Shown here one piece after another: positions 34,875 through 44,076 of a stretch of DNA of 56,864 bases. The notes under the pieces were generated by a model that worked only from the letters and a program-made list of their open reading frames with translations, searched no databases and was not told where the DNA came from. Both the position numbers and the translations under genes were made by a program. This DNA is from an uncultured Prevotellaceae bacterium (GTDB lineage: Bacteria; Bacteroidota; Bacteroidia; Bacteroidales; Bacteroidaceae): positions 1-56,864 of the forward strand of contig CACZPU010000040.1 of NCBI GenBank assembly GCA_902783165.1, given 5' to 3'. Position 1 is the stretch's first letter, and every line of letters starts with the position of its first letter.

Positions 34875-36065
34875 ATGGGAGTTTTACAAGAAAGATACAA
34901 GCTGTACCGCGAACCTCAGAAGTTCATGGCTCAAGGTGTGTATCCCTATTTCAGGGCCATTACCAGTAAGCAGGGAACAGAAGTAGACATGGAGGGTCAC
35001 AGGGTTCTGATGTTCGGTTCTAATGCTTATACCGGTCTTACAGGTGATGAGCGTATTATCAAGAAAGCTAAGGAGGCCCTCGATAAATATGGCTCAGGAT
35101 GTGCTGGAAGCCGATTCTTGAATGGTACGCTCGATTTGCACGTACAATTAGAAAAAGAAATATCAGAATACATTCACAAGGAAGATTGTCTTTGTTTTTC
35201 TACCGGATTCTCTGTCAACCAAGGTGTGATAGCCATGGTGGTGGGCAAAGGCGACTATATCATCTGTGATGACCGCGACCATGCAAGTATTGTTGACGGA
35301 CGCAGGCTATCTTTTGCCAAGCCGCTTCATTATAAGCATAACGATATGGAAGATTTGGAGCGTGTGCTTCAAAGCTTGCCTGAAGAGGGTGTCAAGTTGA
35401 TTATAGTGGATGGAGTATTCTCGATGGAAGGCGATCTTGCCAAGCTTCCTGAAATTATTGAGCTGAAACATAAATACAGCAATGTGGCTGTGATGGTGGA
35501 CGAGGCTCATGGTATAGGAGTGTTCGGAAAGCAGGGTAGGGGCGTTTGCGACCATTTCGGACTAACCGATGAGGTTGACCTCATTATGGGAACCTTCTCA
35601 AAGAGTTTGGCTAGCATTGGCGGCTTCATCGCTTCCGATGCGGACACCATCAATTTCCTGCGCCATTTCTGCCGCACTTATATTTTCAGTGCCAGCAACA
35701 CACCTGCCGCTACTGCTGCAGCTATGGAAGCGTTGCACATCATTCAGCAGGAACCGGAGAGAATTGAGGCCCTTTGGAAGGTTACTCGCTATGCTCTTCG
35801 TCGTTTCCGTGAGGAGGGATTTGAAATCGGTGAAACCGAAAGTCCAATCATTCCTCTTTATGTTCACGATGTGGAGAAAACATTCTTGGTGACCAAGTTG
35901 GCATTCGATGCAGGCGTGTTCATCAACCCGGTAATACCGCCAGCTTGTGCCCCACAAGATACTTTGGTTCGTTTTGCATTGATGGCTACTCACACTGAAG
36001 AACAGGTGGAACGTGCCGTTCAAGCATTGAAGAGAGTATTTAAAGAGCAGAATATTCTAAAATAA
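34875..36065 (+). CDS. Serine palmitoyltransferase (sphingolipid synthesis)
   Basis: This 396-residue PLP enzyme of the alpha-oxoamine synthase family joins serine to a fatty acyl-CoA, the first step of sphingolipid synthesis. PLP-site residues are His136 (DDRDHASIVDG), Asp209 and His212 (VDEAHGIGVFG) and Lys243 (GTFSKSLASIGG). The relatives glycine C-acetyltransferase and AONS share these motifs; the overall sequence resembles the Bacteroidota Spt, for which this is the usual form, and no threonine dehydrogenase or biotin gene is nearby. It is a single gene with its own promoter, cytoplasmic, and probably membrane-associated. Confidence 0.87.
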   Translation: MGVLQERYKLYREPQKFMAQGVYPYFRAITSKQGTEVDMEGHRVLMFGSNAYTGLTGDERIIKKAKEALDKYGSGCAGSRFLNGTLDLHVQLEKEISEYIHKEDCLCFSTGFSVNQGVIAMVVGKGDYIICDDRDHASIVDGRRLSFAKPLHYKHNDMEDLERVLQSLPEEGVKLIIVDGVFSMEGDLAKLPEIIELKHKYSNVAVMVDEAHGIGVFGKQGRGVCDHFGLTDEVDLIMGTFSKSLASIGGFIASDADTINFLRHFCRTYIFSASNTPAATAAAMEALHIIQQEPERIEALWKVTRYALRRFREEGFEIGETESPIIPLYVHDVEKTFLVTKLAFDAGVFINPVIPPACAPQDTLVRFALMATHTEEQVERAVQALKRVFKEQNILK

Positions 36066-36076
36066 TCGGTTAAAAA

Positions 36077-36108
36077 TTTGCAGGAATAGAAAAAAGTGTG
36101 TACCTTTG
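36077..36108 (+). promoter_or_regulatory. Promoter of tRNA-Pro
   Basis: TTTG (36077-36080), a 20-base spacer and TACCTTTG (36101-36108) make one of the best promoters in the window. A leader of about 90 bases precedes the tRNA and contains the perfect palindrome AGCAAATT-A-AATTTGCT (36164-36180), perhaps a processing signal. Confidence 0.8.
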
Positions 36109-36203
36109 CACCCGCATTTGCAAAAGAGCCGGTGGGCATAGGTCTCAGAATTCTTCATTCGTAAGCAAATTAAATTTGCTGAGGCTTGAAAAAGCTAATG
36201 CAA

Positions 36204-36277
36204 CGGGGTGTAGCGCAGCCCGGTAGCGCACCTGGTTTGGGACCAGGGTGTCGCAGGTTCGAATCCTGTCACCCCGA
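36204..36277 (+). tRNA. tRNA-Pro (TGG)
   Basis: The acceptor CGGGGTG pairs with CACCCCG; the discriminator is A. D arm GCGC, anticodon stem CCTGG/CCAGG with loop TTTGGGA (anticodon TGG), and T loop TTCGAAT are all present. The CCA end is not encoded. Confidence 0.97.
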
Positions 36278-36331
36278 CTTCATTGAGACAATGAAGATAA
36301 AAAGGAGAATGTGAAAAAACATGCCGATTTA

Positions 36332-36363
36332 TTTGGCGTATTAAAAAAAACATTGTACCTTTG
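36332..36363 (+). promoter_or_regulatory. Promoter of tRNA-Lys
   Basis: TTTG (36332-36335), a 20-base spacer and TACCTTTG (36356-36363). The tRNA therefore has its own promoter in addition to any read-through from tRNA-Pro. Confidence 0.8.
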
Positions 36364-36400
36364 CACCGCATTTCAGGAACAGGGTTCCAAATGCAAAAAT

Positions 36401-36473
36401 GCACCCGTAGCTCAGTTGGTAGAGCACCTGACTCTTAATCAGGGTGTCCAGGGTTCGAACCCCTGCGGGTGTA
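36401..36473 (+). tRNA. tRNA-Lys (CTT)
   Basis: The acceptor GCACCCG pairs with CGGGTGT (one G-T at the end); discriminator A. The anticodon stem CCTGA/TCAGG encloses CTCTTAA (anticodon CTT), and the T stem is CAGGG/CCCTG. No encoded CCA. Confidence 0.97.
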
Positions 36474-36477
36474 CAGA

Positions 36478-36507
36478 AGAGCGACTCGAAAGAGTCGCTC
36501 TAATTGT
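36478..36507 (+). terminator. Terminator after tRNA-Lys
   Basis: AGAGCGACTC (36478-36487), loop GAAA, GAGTCGCTCT (36492-36501): a perfect ten-base stem with a stable tetraloop, then TAATTGTTT. Confidence 0.85.
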
Positions 36508-36651
36508 TTGTTATAAGATTGTTGTGTAAAGCTGTGGTGAAGTTGTAAGGTAGTGACTCGGACGATATTATTCAGCTCACAGTTATGCAGGTCAGTCCGT
36601 GGTCTTGTAGCAGTCTTCAACAGAGATGCCTTCCAGAAAGGCCTTCTGCCC

Positions 36652-38706
36652 CTAATCGGTCTTTTCCTTGTCAAGGAGGGCTTGCAGCCTGATGATTTCG
36701 TCGCGATATTGTGCAGCCTGTATGAAATCAAGATTCTTGGCCGCTTGCTTCATCAGCTTGGTAGTGTTGTCGATGCTCTTGCGTAGCTGTTCACTACTCA
36801 TCTTGCGAACAATCGGATCGGCAGCCATTTCCATTGAATCTGGTTCGATATATGGGCTGTAGGATGTGGGAGATTTCTTCTTCCTGTTGACAGCGTCTGC
36901 TTCGGTTGTTGCTCGTTGGAATGTGTCTTGTTTGATTTCCTTTATAATCTGGTGTGGGGTAATGCCGTGCTCCTCGTTGTATTTCAATTGTTTGGCTCTT
37001 CTACGGGATGTTTCATCAATGGTGAGTTGCATGCTCTGGGTGATTGTGTCGGCATACATGATTACCATGCCGTTTACGTTTCGTGCAGCTCTTCCTGCCG
37101 TCTGTGTGAGAGAACGATGGGAACGGAGGAATCCTTCTTTGTCGGCATCAAGAATAGCCACAAGCGATACTTCTGGAAGGTCGAGACCTTCGCGTAACAG
37201 ATTGACGCCAACCAAAACATCAAATAATCCGGCACGCAAGTCACTCATAATCTTCACTCTGTCGAGAGTGGCCACATCGCTGTGTATATAATTGGCACGA
37301 ATGCCATTGTTCAACAGGAGTTCGGTAAGCTCCTCGGCCATTCTTTTGGTAAGCGTTGTCACCAATATTCTCTCGTTGTGTTTGCTCCTTGTTATAATCT
37401 CGTCCATCAGGTCGTCAATCTGATTCTCACTCGGACGGACCACAATCTCTGGATCGAGCAGACCAGTGGGACGTATCAACTGTTCAACCACCACGCCACC
37501 GGCTTCTTGCAATTCATAGTCGGCAGGTGTAGCAGAAACATAAATGACCTGATTGATCATCTGTTTGAACTCGTCAAATCGCAGAGGACGGTTGTCGAAA
37601 GCAGCAGGCAGACGAAAACCATACTCCACCAAATTGGTCTTGCGTGCTCGGTCGCCGCCATACATTGCATTGATTTGGGGAACACTTACATGGCTCTCGT
37701 CAATGACCAGAAGATAGTCTTCTGGAAAGAAATCGAATAAGCAATAAGGGCGTTCTCCTGCCTTCCTTCCATCGAAATATCGGCTGTAGTTCTCTATGCC
37801 GGAGCAGTGTCCGAGTTCTTTGATCATTTCCATGTCGTACTCTACGCGCTCCTTGATACGTTGGGCTTTGATGGTATCTCCGATTTCGTTGAAATAGTCT
37901 ACTCGCTCAACCAAATCGTCTTGTATTGCCCTGATGGCACTTTCGGTTTGTTCCTTGGAAGTGACAAACAGGTTGGCGGGATATATCTGATATTCTTCAA
38001 ATGAAGCTAGCCTATGGTAATTGAATTGGTCGAGCTCCTCTATAGAGTCTATTTCGTCATCCCACCATGTGACTCTCAATATGTTGTCGCTATAAGCCAT
38101 GAAGACATCGACTGTTTCCCCTTTCACTCTGAAATTGCCTCGTTTCAGCTCAATGTCGTTTCTGACGTAAAGAGCGTCGACGAGTCTTCTCAGAAAGGCA
38201 TTGCGGTCGAGCTTTTGTCCTTTCTTCAGTGTAATGACGCTGTTGGCCATTGCAACAGGACCTCCCATTCCGTAAATGCATGAGACAGATGAAACCACGA
38301 TGACGTCTTTTCTGCCTGAAAGTAAAGATGATACGGCAGAGAGGCGCAATCGGTCAATCTCATCGTTGATGGCCAAATCTTTTTCAATATAAGTGTCGGT
38401 TTGTGGAAGATATGCCTCTGGCTGATAGTAATCATAATAGGACACATAATATTCCACTGCATTATCCGGAAAAAAACCTTTCATTTCCGAATATAATTGT
38501 GCGGCAAGTGTTTTGTTGTGGCTTAGTATGAGTGTTGGCTTGTTTACTTTTGCAATGACATTGGCCACTGTGAAAGTTTTTCCCGAACCGGTTACACCCA
38601 AGAGAACCTGCGATTTCTCTCCATCCTCAATGCCATTTACCAATTGTTTGATGGCTTCCGGTTGGTCTCCTGTCGGTGTATATTTTGAAGTTAACTTGAA
38701 ATTCAT
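36652..38706 (-). CDS. uvrB: Excinuclease ABC subunit B
   Basis: UvrB verifies DNA damage and loads UvrC in nucleotide excision repair. The 684 residues contain Walker A GVTGSGKTFT, the beta-hairpin block YYVSYYDYYQPEAYLPQTDTYIEKD region, helicase motifs (DESHVS; GVNLLREGLDLPEVSL; QTAGRAARN) and the C-terminal UVR coiled-coil motif for UvrC near residues 645-680. A minus-strand TAATTTTG (complement of 38712-38719) ends five bases before the start codon, with TTG 22 bases further, so the message may be leaderless. The first-codon choice fits the family start. Confidence 0.98.
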   Translation of the reverse strand: MNFKLTSKYTPTGDQPEAIKQLVNGIEDGEKSQVLLGVTGSGKTFTVANVIAKVNKPTLILSHNKTLAAQLYSEMKGFFPDNAVEYYVSYYDYYQPEAYLPQTDTYIEKDLAINDEIDRLRLSAVSSLLSGRKDVIVVSSVSCIYGMGGPVAMANSVITLKKGQKLDRNAFLRRLVDALYVRNDIELKRGNFRVKGETVDVFMAYSDNILRVTWWDDEIDSIEELDQFNYHRLASFEEYQIYPANLFVTSKEQTESAIRAIQDDLVERVDYFNEIGDTIKAQRIKERVEYDMEMIKELGHCSGIENYSRYFDGRKAGERPYCLFDFFPEDYLLVIDESHVSVPQINAMYGGDRARKTNLVEYGFRLPAAFDNRPLRFDEFKQMINQVIYVSATPADYELQEAGGVVVEQLIRPTGLLDPEIVVRPSENQIDDLMDEIITRSKHNERILVTTLTKRMAEELTELLLNNGIRANYIHSDVATLDRVKIMSDLRAGLFDVLVGVNLLREGLDLPEVSLVAILDADKEGFLRSHRSLTQTAGRAARNVNGMVIMYADTITQSMQLTIDETSRRRAKQLKYNEEHGITPHQIIKEIKQDTFQRATTEADAVNRKKKSPTSYSPYIEPDSMEMAADPIVRKMSSEQLRKSIDNTTKLMKQAAKNLDFIQAAQYRDEIIRLQALLDKEKTD

Positions 38707-38711
38707 ATTTG

Positions 38712-38744
38712 CAAAATTACTAAAAAAGAACTAATCTATAGCAA
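38712..38744 (-). promoter_or_regulatory. uvrB promoter abutting the start codon
   Basis: On the minus strand TTG (complement of 38742-38744), a 22-base gap and TAATTTTG (complement of 38712-38719). The box ends only five bases before the ATG (38706), so transcription should begin at or next to the start codon. Confidence 0.5.
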
Positions 38745-38771
38745 TTTTTTGCTAAAAAACTAACTCTTCAC

Positions 38772-38802
38772 TTTGCAATTCGTAGAATTTGAAGTATCTT
38801 TG
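38772..38802 (+). promoter_or_regulatory. bamD promoter abutting the start codon
   Basis: TTTG (38772-38775), a 19-base spacer and TATCTTTG (38795-38802), then nine bases to the ATG at 38812. The leader would be about five bases, which leaves no room for a ribosome-binding site. Confidence 0.7.
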
Positions 38803-38811
38803 CACTTTGAT

Positions 38812-39678
38812 ATGAAGATAATAAAGAATATTCTGGTTTCGGCCTTTGCGCTTTTGATGCTCTCTGGTTGTGCTCATGAGTTCAACCAGATTTATAAGTC
38901 GCAGAATTACGATTATAAATACGAATATGCCAAAGAGTGTTTTGCCAATCAAAAATATCAGCGTGCTGCCACTTTGCTTCAAGAGATGGTGACCATGCTG
39001 AAAGGAACGGAGAATGCTCAAGAGTCCCTTTATATGCTGGCTATGGCGGAATATTGCATGAAGGATTACGAAACCGCAGCAGAATATTTCAAGAAATACC
39101 ATCAGTCCTATCCAAAAGGCGTATATGCTGAAATGGCTTCCTATTATGTAGGTGAGAGCTTGTTCATGAGTACTCCAGAACCTCGGTTAGACCAAACTGC
39201 CACTATCAACGCCATCACAGCCTTTCAGGAGTTTATGGATTTGTATCCAGACGCTGCAATGAAATCGCAGGCTCAGCAAAGGCTTATTGAGTTGCAGAAC
39301 AAGTTGGTAAAGAAGGAACTTCTGTCAGCTCAGTTGTATTATAATCTTGGTCCCTATTTTGGCAACTGCCTTACAGGTGGCAGCAACTATCAAGCATGTA
39401 TCATAACGGCTCAGAATGCGCTGAAGGATTATCCTTATAGCAGCATGCGCGAGGACTTTGCCTTGTTGATAATGAAGAGCAAGTTCGAACTTGCCGAGCA
39501 GAGTGTGCAATCAAAACGTATAGAGCGCTATCGCGATGCTGAGGATGAATGTTATGGATTCATCAATGAGTATCCTGACAGCAAAGACCGCAAGCTTGCA
39601 GAGAAGTACATTGCCGTTTGTAAGAAATATACAAGCGAAGAGACTGATGATGCTTTGGAGACAGAAACAAACAATTAA
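38812..39678 (+). CDS. bamD: Outer-membrane assembly lipoprotein BamD
   Basis: The start at 38812 gives 288 residues opening with a lipoprotein signal ending in LMLSGC; an upstream in-frame start (38773) lies inside the promoter. BamD is an outer-membrane lipoprotein with tetratricopeptide repeats that, with BamA, inserts beta-barrel proteins. TPR-like helices run from residue 40 to the end (YEYAKECFANQKYQRAATLL; AAEYFKKYHQSYPKG; AITAFQEFMDLYPD; AEDECYGFINEYPDS). The family's N-terminal substrate pocket is recognisable. The tail is acidic. Omega and DUF4293 genes follow in the same direction. Confidence 0.93.
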   Translation: MKIIKNILVSAFALLMLSGCAHEFNQIYKSQNYDYKYEYAKECFANQKYQRAATLLQEMVTMLKGTENAQESLYMLAMAEYCMKDYETAAEYFKKYHQSYPKGVYAEMASYYVGESLFMSTPEPRLDQTATINAITAFQEFMDLYPDAAMKSQAQQRLIELQNKLVKKELLSAQLYYNLGPYFGNCLTGGSNYQACIITAQNALKDYPYSSMREDFALLIMKSKFELAEQSVQSKRIERYRDAEDECYGFINEYPDSKDRKLAEKYIAVCKKYTSEETDDALETETNN

Positions 39679-39691
39679 TTATCAGATAAAG

Positions 39692-40021
39692 ATGGATTAC
39701 AAGAAATCAAAAGCACCGGTGAATACCGTTACACGAAACATTATGGATCTTTGCAAGGAAACCGGCAACATTTATGAGAGTGTTGCTATCATTTCCAAGC
39801 GAGCAAATCAGATTTCTGCCGAGATTAAGCAAGATTTGAGCAAGAAGTTGGCAGAATTCGCTTCTTATAATGATTCTTTGGAGGAAGTTTTTGAGAATCG
39901 TGAGCAGATAGAGATATCTCGTTATTATGAGAAATTGCCTAAGGCATCGCTTCTGGCAACACAGGAATTTATTACGGGACAGGTGTATTTCCGTGACCCT
40001 TCTAAAGAATCTCAGGACTAA
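39692..40021 (+). CDS. RNA polymerase omega subunit, Bacteroidota type
   Basis: The start at 39692 gives 109 residues; a longer frame from 39536 overlaps bamD and is not family-like. The protein matches the phylum's RpoZ-like family: APVNTVTRNIMDLCKETGNIYESVAIISKRANQI corresponds to the omega helices that clamp beta-prime. It starts 13 bases after bamD and its stop overlaps the DUF4293 start by one base (TAATG). Assignment rests on this recognisable core and on the conserved bamD-omega-DUF4293 order of Bacteroidales. Confidence 0.85.
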   Translation: MDYKKSKAPVNTVTRNIMDLCKETGNIYESVAIISKRANQISAEIKQDLSKKLAEFASYNDSLEEVFENREQIEISRYYEKLPKASLLATQEFITGQVYFRDPSKESQD

Positions 40022-40479
40022 TGATACAACGCAAGCAAACCGTTTATCTGCTTATTGCTGCAGTATTGAACATCATCTGTTTGTGCCTGCCTATTGGAAG
40101 ATTTGTTCCCGAAACCATGGGTATGCCTTCTGAAATGTTCAATCTGTGGATTGCGAATGGGGATGGTGGTCGTGATTTTAGTGTTTGGGCACTGTTTGCC
40201 ATTTTGCTGGTTTCCTGTCCAATTGCTCTATTTGCTATTTTTCTCTACCGCAATCGTAGGCTCCAGGCGCGGATGTGTCTATTTAATATGGTTTTGCTGT
40301 TAGGATGGCTCATCGTTTATTCGATATTTGCATTTACAAAGGGCGGAGAACTGCATTCGGAGTTTGTTCCCGAAATTGCGGCATGTTTGCCATTTGTCTC
40401 AATCGTAATGCACTTCTTGGCACATAAGGGTATTATAGCAGATGAGCGTCTGGTGAGATCGATGGATAGAATCAGGTGA
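40021..40479 (+). CDS. DUF4293 family membrane protein
   Basis: The 152 residues contain four membrane segments (about 8-26, 55-77, 85-106, 120-140) with a basic start (MIQRKQTVYLL), the hallmark of the DUF4293 family, which is confined to Bacteroidota. Function is unknown. It overlaps the omega gene by one base, so the two are co-translated, and a bidirectional terminator follows. Confidence 0.88.
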   Translation: MIQRKQTVYLLIAAVLNIICLCLPIGRFVPETMGMPSEMFNLWIANGDGGRDFSVWALFAILLVSCPIALFAIFLYRNRRLQARMCLFNMVLLLGWLIVYSIFAFTKGGELHSEFVPEIAACLPFVSIVMHFLAHKGIIADERLVRSMDRIR

Positions 40480-40502
40480 AGATTATCAATTCGAAATATA
40501 TA

Positions 40503-40544
40503 AATACAAAAATCCGCAACCATTTGGCTGCGGATTTTTGTATT
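40503..40544. terminator. Bidirectional terminator between DUF4293 and the Ala-rich lipoprotein
   Basis: AATACAAAAATCCGCA (40503-40518) pairs perfectly with TGCGGATTTTTGTATT (40529-40544) around a ten-base loop. The A-run and T-run flank the GC core on both strands, so it works in both directions. Confidence 0.92.
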
Positions 40545-40561
40545 CAGTGCTTGGAGAAAGA

Positions 40562-41203
40562 TTAGAGGCCTAATTTCTTCTTAACGTCACCAGCGGCCTT
40601 GTCAATGGCTTCTCCAGTTTTCTCTTTGGCAGTGTTTACAGCATCATTTGCTTTCTCAACGGCAGCATCCTTCACATTGTTGGCTGCGTCAACAGTAGCA
40701 TCTTTTGCATTCTCTACAGCGTTGCCAATAGCATCGCCGGCAGCATTAACAGCATTACCTGCGAAAGAAGCAGCATCAATACCAAATGCCTTCAATGCAT
40801 CACCAGCATTCATCAGAGCGTCAACACTCTCGCTTGGGATGGCATTAACCGTGTCGATTAATCCAGCTACAGCAGCATTTCCACCAACAACAGCCTTAAT
40901 CTTGTCGGCATTTTCTTTCAAGAAACCCTGAACTTTTGCAAGATACTCCTTGGCAATCTCTGGATTCTTAGCGAGGAATTCTGTAACCTTTGTCTTGATT
41001 GTCTCTAATGCGGTTTGAATTGCATTGGCATCTGTAGCATCTGTCAATGTGGCGATAACCTCATCGGCAGCAGTGTTTGCTTCTTCAAGAGCTACTTCTG
41101 TTGAATCAACAGCCTCTTCTACAGGGGCTTGTGCCTTGTTGTTTCCACAACTTGTGAATACAAATGCAGCTGCAGCAACTGCCATCAAAAAGATTTTCTT
41201 CAT
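40562..41203 (-). CDS. Ala-rich helical lipoprotein
   Basis: The 213 residues begin with a lipoprotein signal ending in FVFTSC (Cys19). The rest is nearly all helix: Ala, Asp, Glu, Lys and Val in amphipathic repeats, with LEA- or apolipoprotein-like 11-residue patterning in residues 150-213 (NAKDATVDAANNVKDAAVEKA). A weakly conserved acidic region follows the Cys, and there are no aromatic-rich or enzyme motifs. An envelope spacer or stress-protective role is possible. Function is not known. It lies between two terminators and is a single gene. Confidence 0.87.
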   Translation of the reverse strand: MKKIFLMAVAAAAFVFTSCGNNKAQAPVEEAVDSTEVALEEANTAADEVIATLTDATDANAIQTALETIKTKVTEFLAKNPEIAKEYLAKVQGFLKENADKIKAVVGGNAAVAGLIDTVNAIPSESVDALMNAGDALKAFGIDAASFAGNAVNAAGDAIGNAVENAKDATVDAANNVKDAAVEKANDAVNTAKEKTGEAIDKAAGDVKKKLGL

Positions 41204-41304
41204 GTTTTGTGTTTTTAGTTAATAATTAAGAAGATAAAAATATTTTGGCGTAAAGATACGTTATTTATCAATACGTTGTGATTTTTTTTGACATGCTTTA
41301 ACAA

Positions 41305-41338
41305 AAAAAGGCGTTCATTGTCAAATGAATGCCTTTTT
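41305..41338 (-). terminator. Terminator after tRNA-Arg
   Basis: AAAAAGGCGTTCATT (41305-41319) pairs with AATGAATGCCTTTTT (41324-41338), one mismatch, four-base loop. On the minus strand it ends in a T-run and lies just downstream of tRNA-Arg. Confidence 0.85.
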
Positions 41339-41353
41339 CTTTCCCCAAATCAG

Positions 41354-41428
41354 TGATTCCGCAGGGATTCGAACCCTGGACCCACAGCTTAGAAGGCTGT
41401 TGCTCTAATCCAACTGAGCTACGGAACC
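41354..41428 (-). tRNA. tRNA-Arg (TCT)
   Basis: Read on the minus strand, acceptor GGTTCCG pairs with CGGAATC (one G-T), discriminator A; D arm GCTC; anticodon stem ACAGC/GCTGT enclosing CTTCTAA (anticodon TCT); T stem CAGGG/CCCTG with loop TTCGAAT. Lies between the Rho gene and a strong terminator. Confidence 0.96.
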
Positions 41429-41489
41429 CTGAAAAGCGGTTGCAAAGTTACTGTTTTTTATGCTTATCTCCAAATAATTCGTTGTTTTT

Positions 41490-43523
41490 TTATGAATTCA
41501 TGGAGAGAAGGAACTCGTCGTTATTGTGTGTACGCTGCATGCTGTCGTGAATAGTGTTCATCGCCTCTATTGGATTCATGTCAGCAATGTATTTACGGAG
41601 TATCCACATGCGGTCAAGGGTTGTCTTGTCTTGGAGAAGATCATCACGACGTGTGCTTGAAAGAACCAGATTAACCGCCGGGAAAATACGTTTGTTGCTC
41701 AGTGAGCGGTCGAGAACAAGCTCCATGTTGCCAGTACCCTTGAATTCTTCGAAGATAACTTCGTCCATTTTTGAGCCAGTGTCAATCAAAGCAGTAGCAA
41801 TGATGGTCAGTGACCCGCCCCCTTCAATATTTCTAGCAGCGCCGAAGAAACGTTTGGGCTTCTGCAATGCGTTGGCGTCAACACCACCTGTAAGAACCTT
41901 TCCACTTGCAGGAGCTACTGTGTTGTATGCTCTGGCCAGACGCGTTATAGAATCGAGGAATATGACTACATCATGGCCACATTCAACCATTCGTTTGGCT
42001 TTCTCCAAAACAATGCCTGCTATTTTGACGTGTCTTTCTGCTGGTTCGTCAAATGTTGAAGCAATCACCTCGGCATTTACTGTACGTGCCATATCGGTAA
42101 CCTCTTCAGGTCTTTCATCGATGAGAAGCATCATCAGGTATGCTTCAGGATGATTGGCAGCGATAGCGTTGGCAATGTCTTTCATCAGAATGGTCTTACC
42201 TGTCTTGGGCTGTGCTACAATCAGTGCTCTTTGGCCTTTTCCGATTGGGGCGAATAGATCGACAACGCGGGTAGAAAGATTTGTAGTGGATTGGTCTCCG
42301 CATAGAGTGTATTTCTCGTCAGGGAACAGAGGAGTGAGATGTTCGAATGGGATTCTGTCTCTCACTTCTGCGGGAATCCTTCCATTTATTTTTTCTACAC
42401 TTGTCAGTGGGAAATATTTTTCTCCGTCCTTCGGTGGTCTAACCCGGCACTCCACAACATCACCTGTTTTCAAACCGTAGCGTTTGATTTGTGCAACAGA
42501 TATATAGACATCATCGGGAGAAGACAGATAATTGTAATCGCTAGAACGAAGGAACCCGTATCCATCGGGCATTACTTCAAGTACTCCGTTTGCTGAGATG
42601 ATGTCGGTGAAGTCGAAGCTGTTTTCTATAGCTGTGGCAGGGGTGCGATACCCTTCTGTCATATGTTGGATGGGTGTGGTGGGGTTGTCGAACATATCGA
42701 AGGTTGGCATAGCTGCTTGGTCTTCGATGGGTAAGTCAACGATAGTGATGAAATCAGTGCCATCTCCTGGGTCACCTTCCCAAATGCCAGGTTCGTTTCT
42801 ATCCACCGAATTGTCTGTGCCGTTGTTGTGAGCATTCACTTTTTCTTGTAATTGGGCAATAAGATTTTCCTCGTCTTCATTGCCTTCTTGTTCTGTGGAT
42901 GAGAATTCGGCTTCTGGAACCATGTTCATATTGGTGGGCTCAGTCTCGCTCAACATTTCAGATTCTTGAGTGTCCTCTTGAACATCGGCTCTTGTTTCCT
43001 CATTCACCAACATTTGTTCTTCCTCCTTTTCTACCTTTTCCTCCTCTGGCTCTTTGGCAACCTCATTCTTAGCAGCTTCGGCCTCTTTTTCAGCCTTGGT
43101 CTTTCTGGTTCGTTTCTTGGGTGTCTTTGCTACCGGAGTCTCTTCTGTTGTCACTTCATTGTTTGTGGCTGGTGCGGGTTCTGGATTTTCCTCGGTTACA
43201 GACTCTATGGGCTCTGCAGGAATTTCTTTGAAAAGTGGAACTTGCTCAACGGTTCCAGCAGTTTTGTTTTTCTTTAAGTCAAAATTTTCGCCCTCTTTGC
43301 CTTTCACAGAATAGACTCGGTCAGTATCTTTCTTCACTATTCTTGTGCGACGGCGCTTTGTTCCAAGTGGATTCTTGTTCCCCTCGGTAATGGCCTGCTG
43401 GTCAAGAATGGCATAAACAATAGCCTCTTGGTCTTTATTTGAGTTGATATCTACGCCCAGTTCTTTAGCTATATCTCCTAATTCGGAGATACTCTTTGAT
43501 AATAGTTCGTCCTTACTATACAT
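41490..43523 (-). CDS. rho: Transcription termination factor Rho with long acidic insertion
   Basis: The 677 residues are far longer than E. coli Rho (419). A Rho N-terminal helical domain (about 1-45) is followed by a disordered, Glu/Lys/Thr-rich region of about 250 residues, then the RNA-binding cold-shock domain ([21 protein letters not shown]) and the ATPase core ([16 protein letters not shown]; Walker [18 protein letters not shown]- and R-loops further on). Long insertions of this kind occur in Bacteroidota and may aid RNA binding or phase behaviour. A complete promoter with 20-base spacing lies upstream, leaving a leader of about 90 bases. Confidence 0.96.
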   Translation of the reverse strand: MYSKDELLSKSISELGDIAKELGVDINSNKDQEAIVYAILDQQAITEGNKNPLGTKRRRTRIVKKDTDRVYSVKGKEGENFDLKKNKTAGTVEQVPLFKEIPAEPIESVTEENPEPAPATNNEVTTEETPVAKTPKKRTRKTKAEKEAEAAKNEVAKEPEEEKVEKEEEQMLVNEETRADVQEDTQESEMLSETEPTNMNMVPEAEFSSTEQEGNEDEENLIAQLQEKVNAHNNGTDNSVDRNEPGIWEGDPGDGTDFITIVDLPIEDQAAMPTFDMFDNPTTPIQHMTEGYRTPATAIENSFDFTDIISANGVLEVMPDGYGFLRSSDYNYLSSPDDVYISVAQIKRYGLKTGDVVECRVRPPKDGEKYFPLTSVEKINGRIPAEVRDRIPFEHLTPLFPDEKYTLCGDQSTTNLSTRVVDLFAPIGKGQRALIVAQPKTGKTILMKDIANAIAANHPEAYLMMLLIDERPEEVTDMARTVNAEVIASTFDEPAERHVKIAGIVLEKAKRMVECGHDVVIFLDSITRLARAYNTVAPASGKVLTGGVDANALQKPKRFFGAARNIEGGGSLTIIATALIDTGSKMDEVIFEEFKGTGNMELVLDRSLSNKRIFPAVNLVLSSTRRDDLLQDKTTLDRMWILRKYIADMNPIEAMNTIHDSMQRTHNNDEFLLSMNS

Positions 43524-44007
43524 AAATATATTATGCGTTGAATATTAATAGAATTATTTTAATGATTGATATCGTTTCGTGAATTGAAACGAAGGGGTAA
43601 TCTTTAAATCGTCTGCAAATTTACGAAGATTTTGTCTATTATGCAAATTTTTTCTTCTTTTTTGCTCTCCATTATATATAAAAGAGAGTTTTATTTATGA
43701 AAAAAGAAAGCTTTTCTAACAATCTATAATTCTCTTGCTCGGGAATAATGGTACTTTTTTCATGTTGGCAGCATAAGTTTCAAGAATAGATACCCTCATC
43801 TTTTTTTATATAACATATTCTGCCACCATTCAATAGCTCATCAATCGCGGAACAATACATCTTAACTATCGAAAAGTATTATCTAACAATACAATGTTAT
43901 ACATTATTTATTATATTGTCATACTTTGTCTTTCCTGTTTTAATAAAAAAGTTATCCATTTCTGATGCATATAGAAGAACGAATCAGTATGAGATGAGTG
44001 GAAGCCC
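43524..44007. other. AT-rich intergenic region upstream of rho
   Basis: Nearly 500 bases. The right third of the rho leader and its promoter occupy 43524-43647; beyond that I see no gene, RNA or repeat. A minus-strand frame at 43911-44102 overlaps the ribH terminator and its 3' end and is spurious. The composition is low-complexity AT. Confidence 0.55.
43616..43647 (-). promoter_or_regulatory. Promoter of rho
   Basis: On the minus strand TTTG (complement of 43644-43647), a 20-base spacer and TAAATTTG (complement of 43616-43623). The leader of about 90 bases gives room for the autoregulation known for rho in other bacteria, though no attenuator is visible. Confidence 0.75.
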
Positions 44008-44050
44008 AAAAAATCACAAGGTTGAAAGCATTTTGCTTTCAACCTTGTGA
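44008..44050 (-). terminator. Strong terminator of the TPR-ribH unit
   Basis: TCACAAGGTTGAAAGCA (44014-44030) pairs perfectly with TGCTTTCAACCTTGTGA (44034-44050): 17 base pairs, three-base loop. On the minus strand a run of six T follows. Confidence 0.92.
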
Positions 44051-44076
44051 AAATTTCGATATAATATAACTGATTT

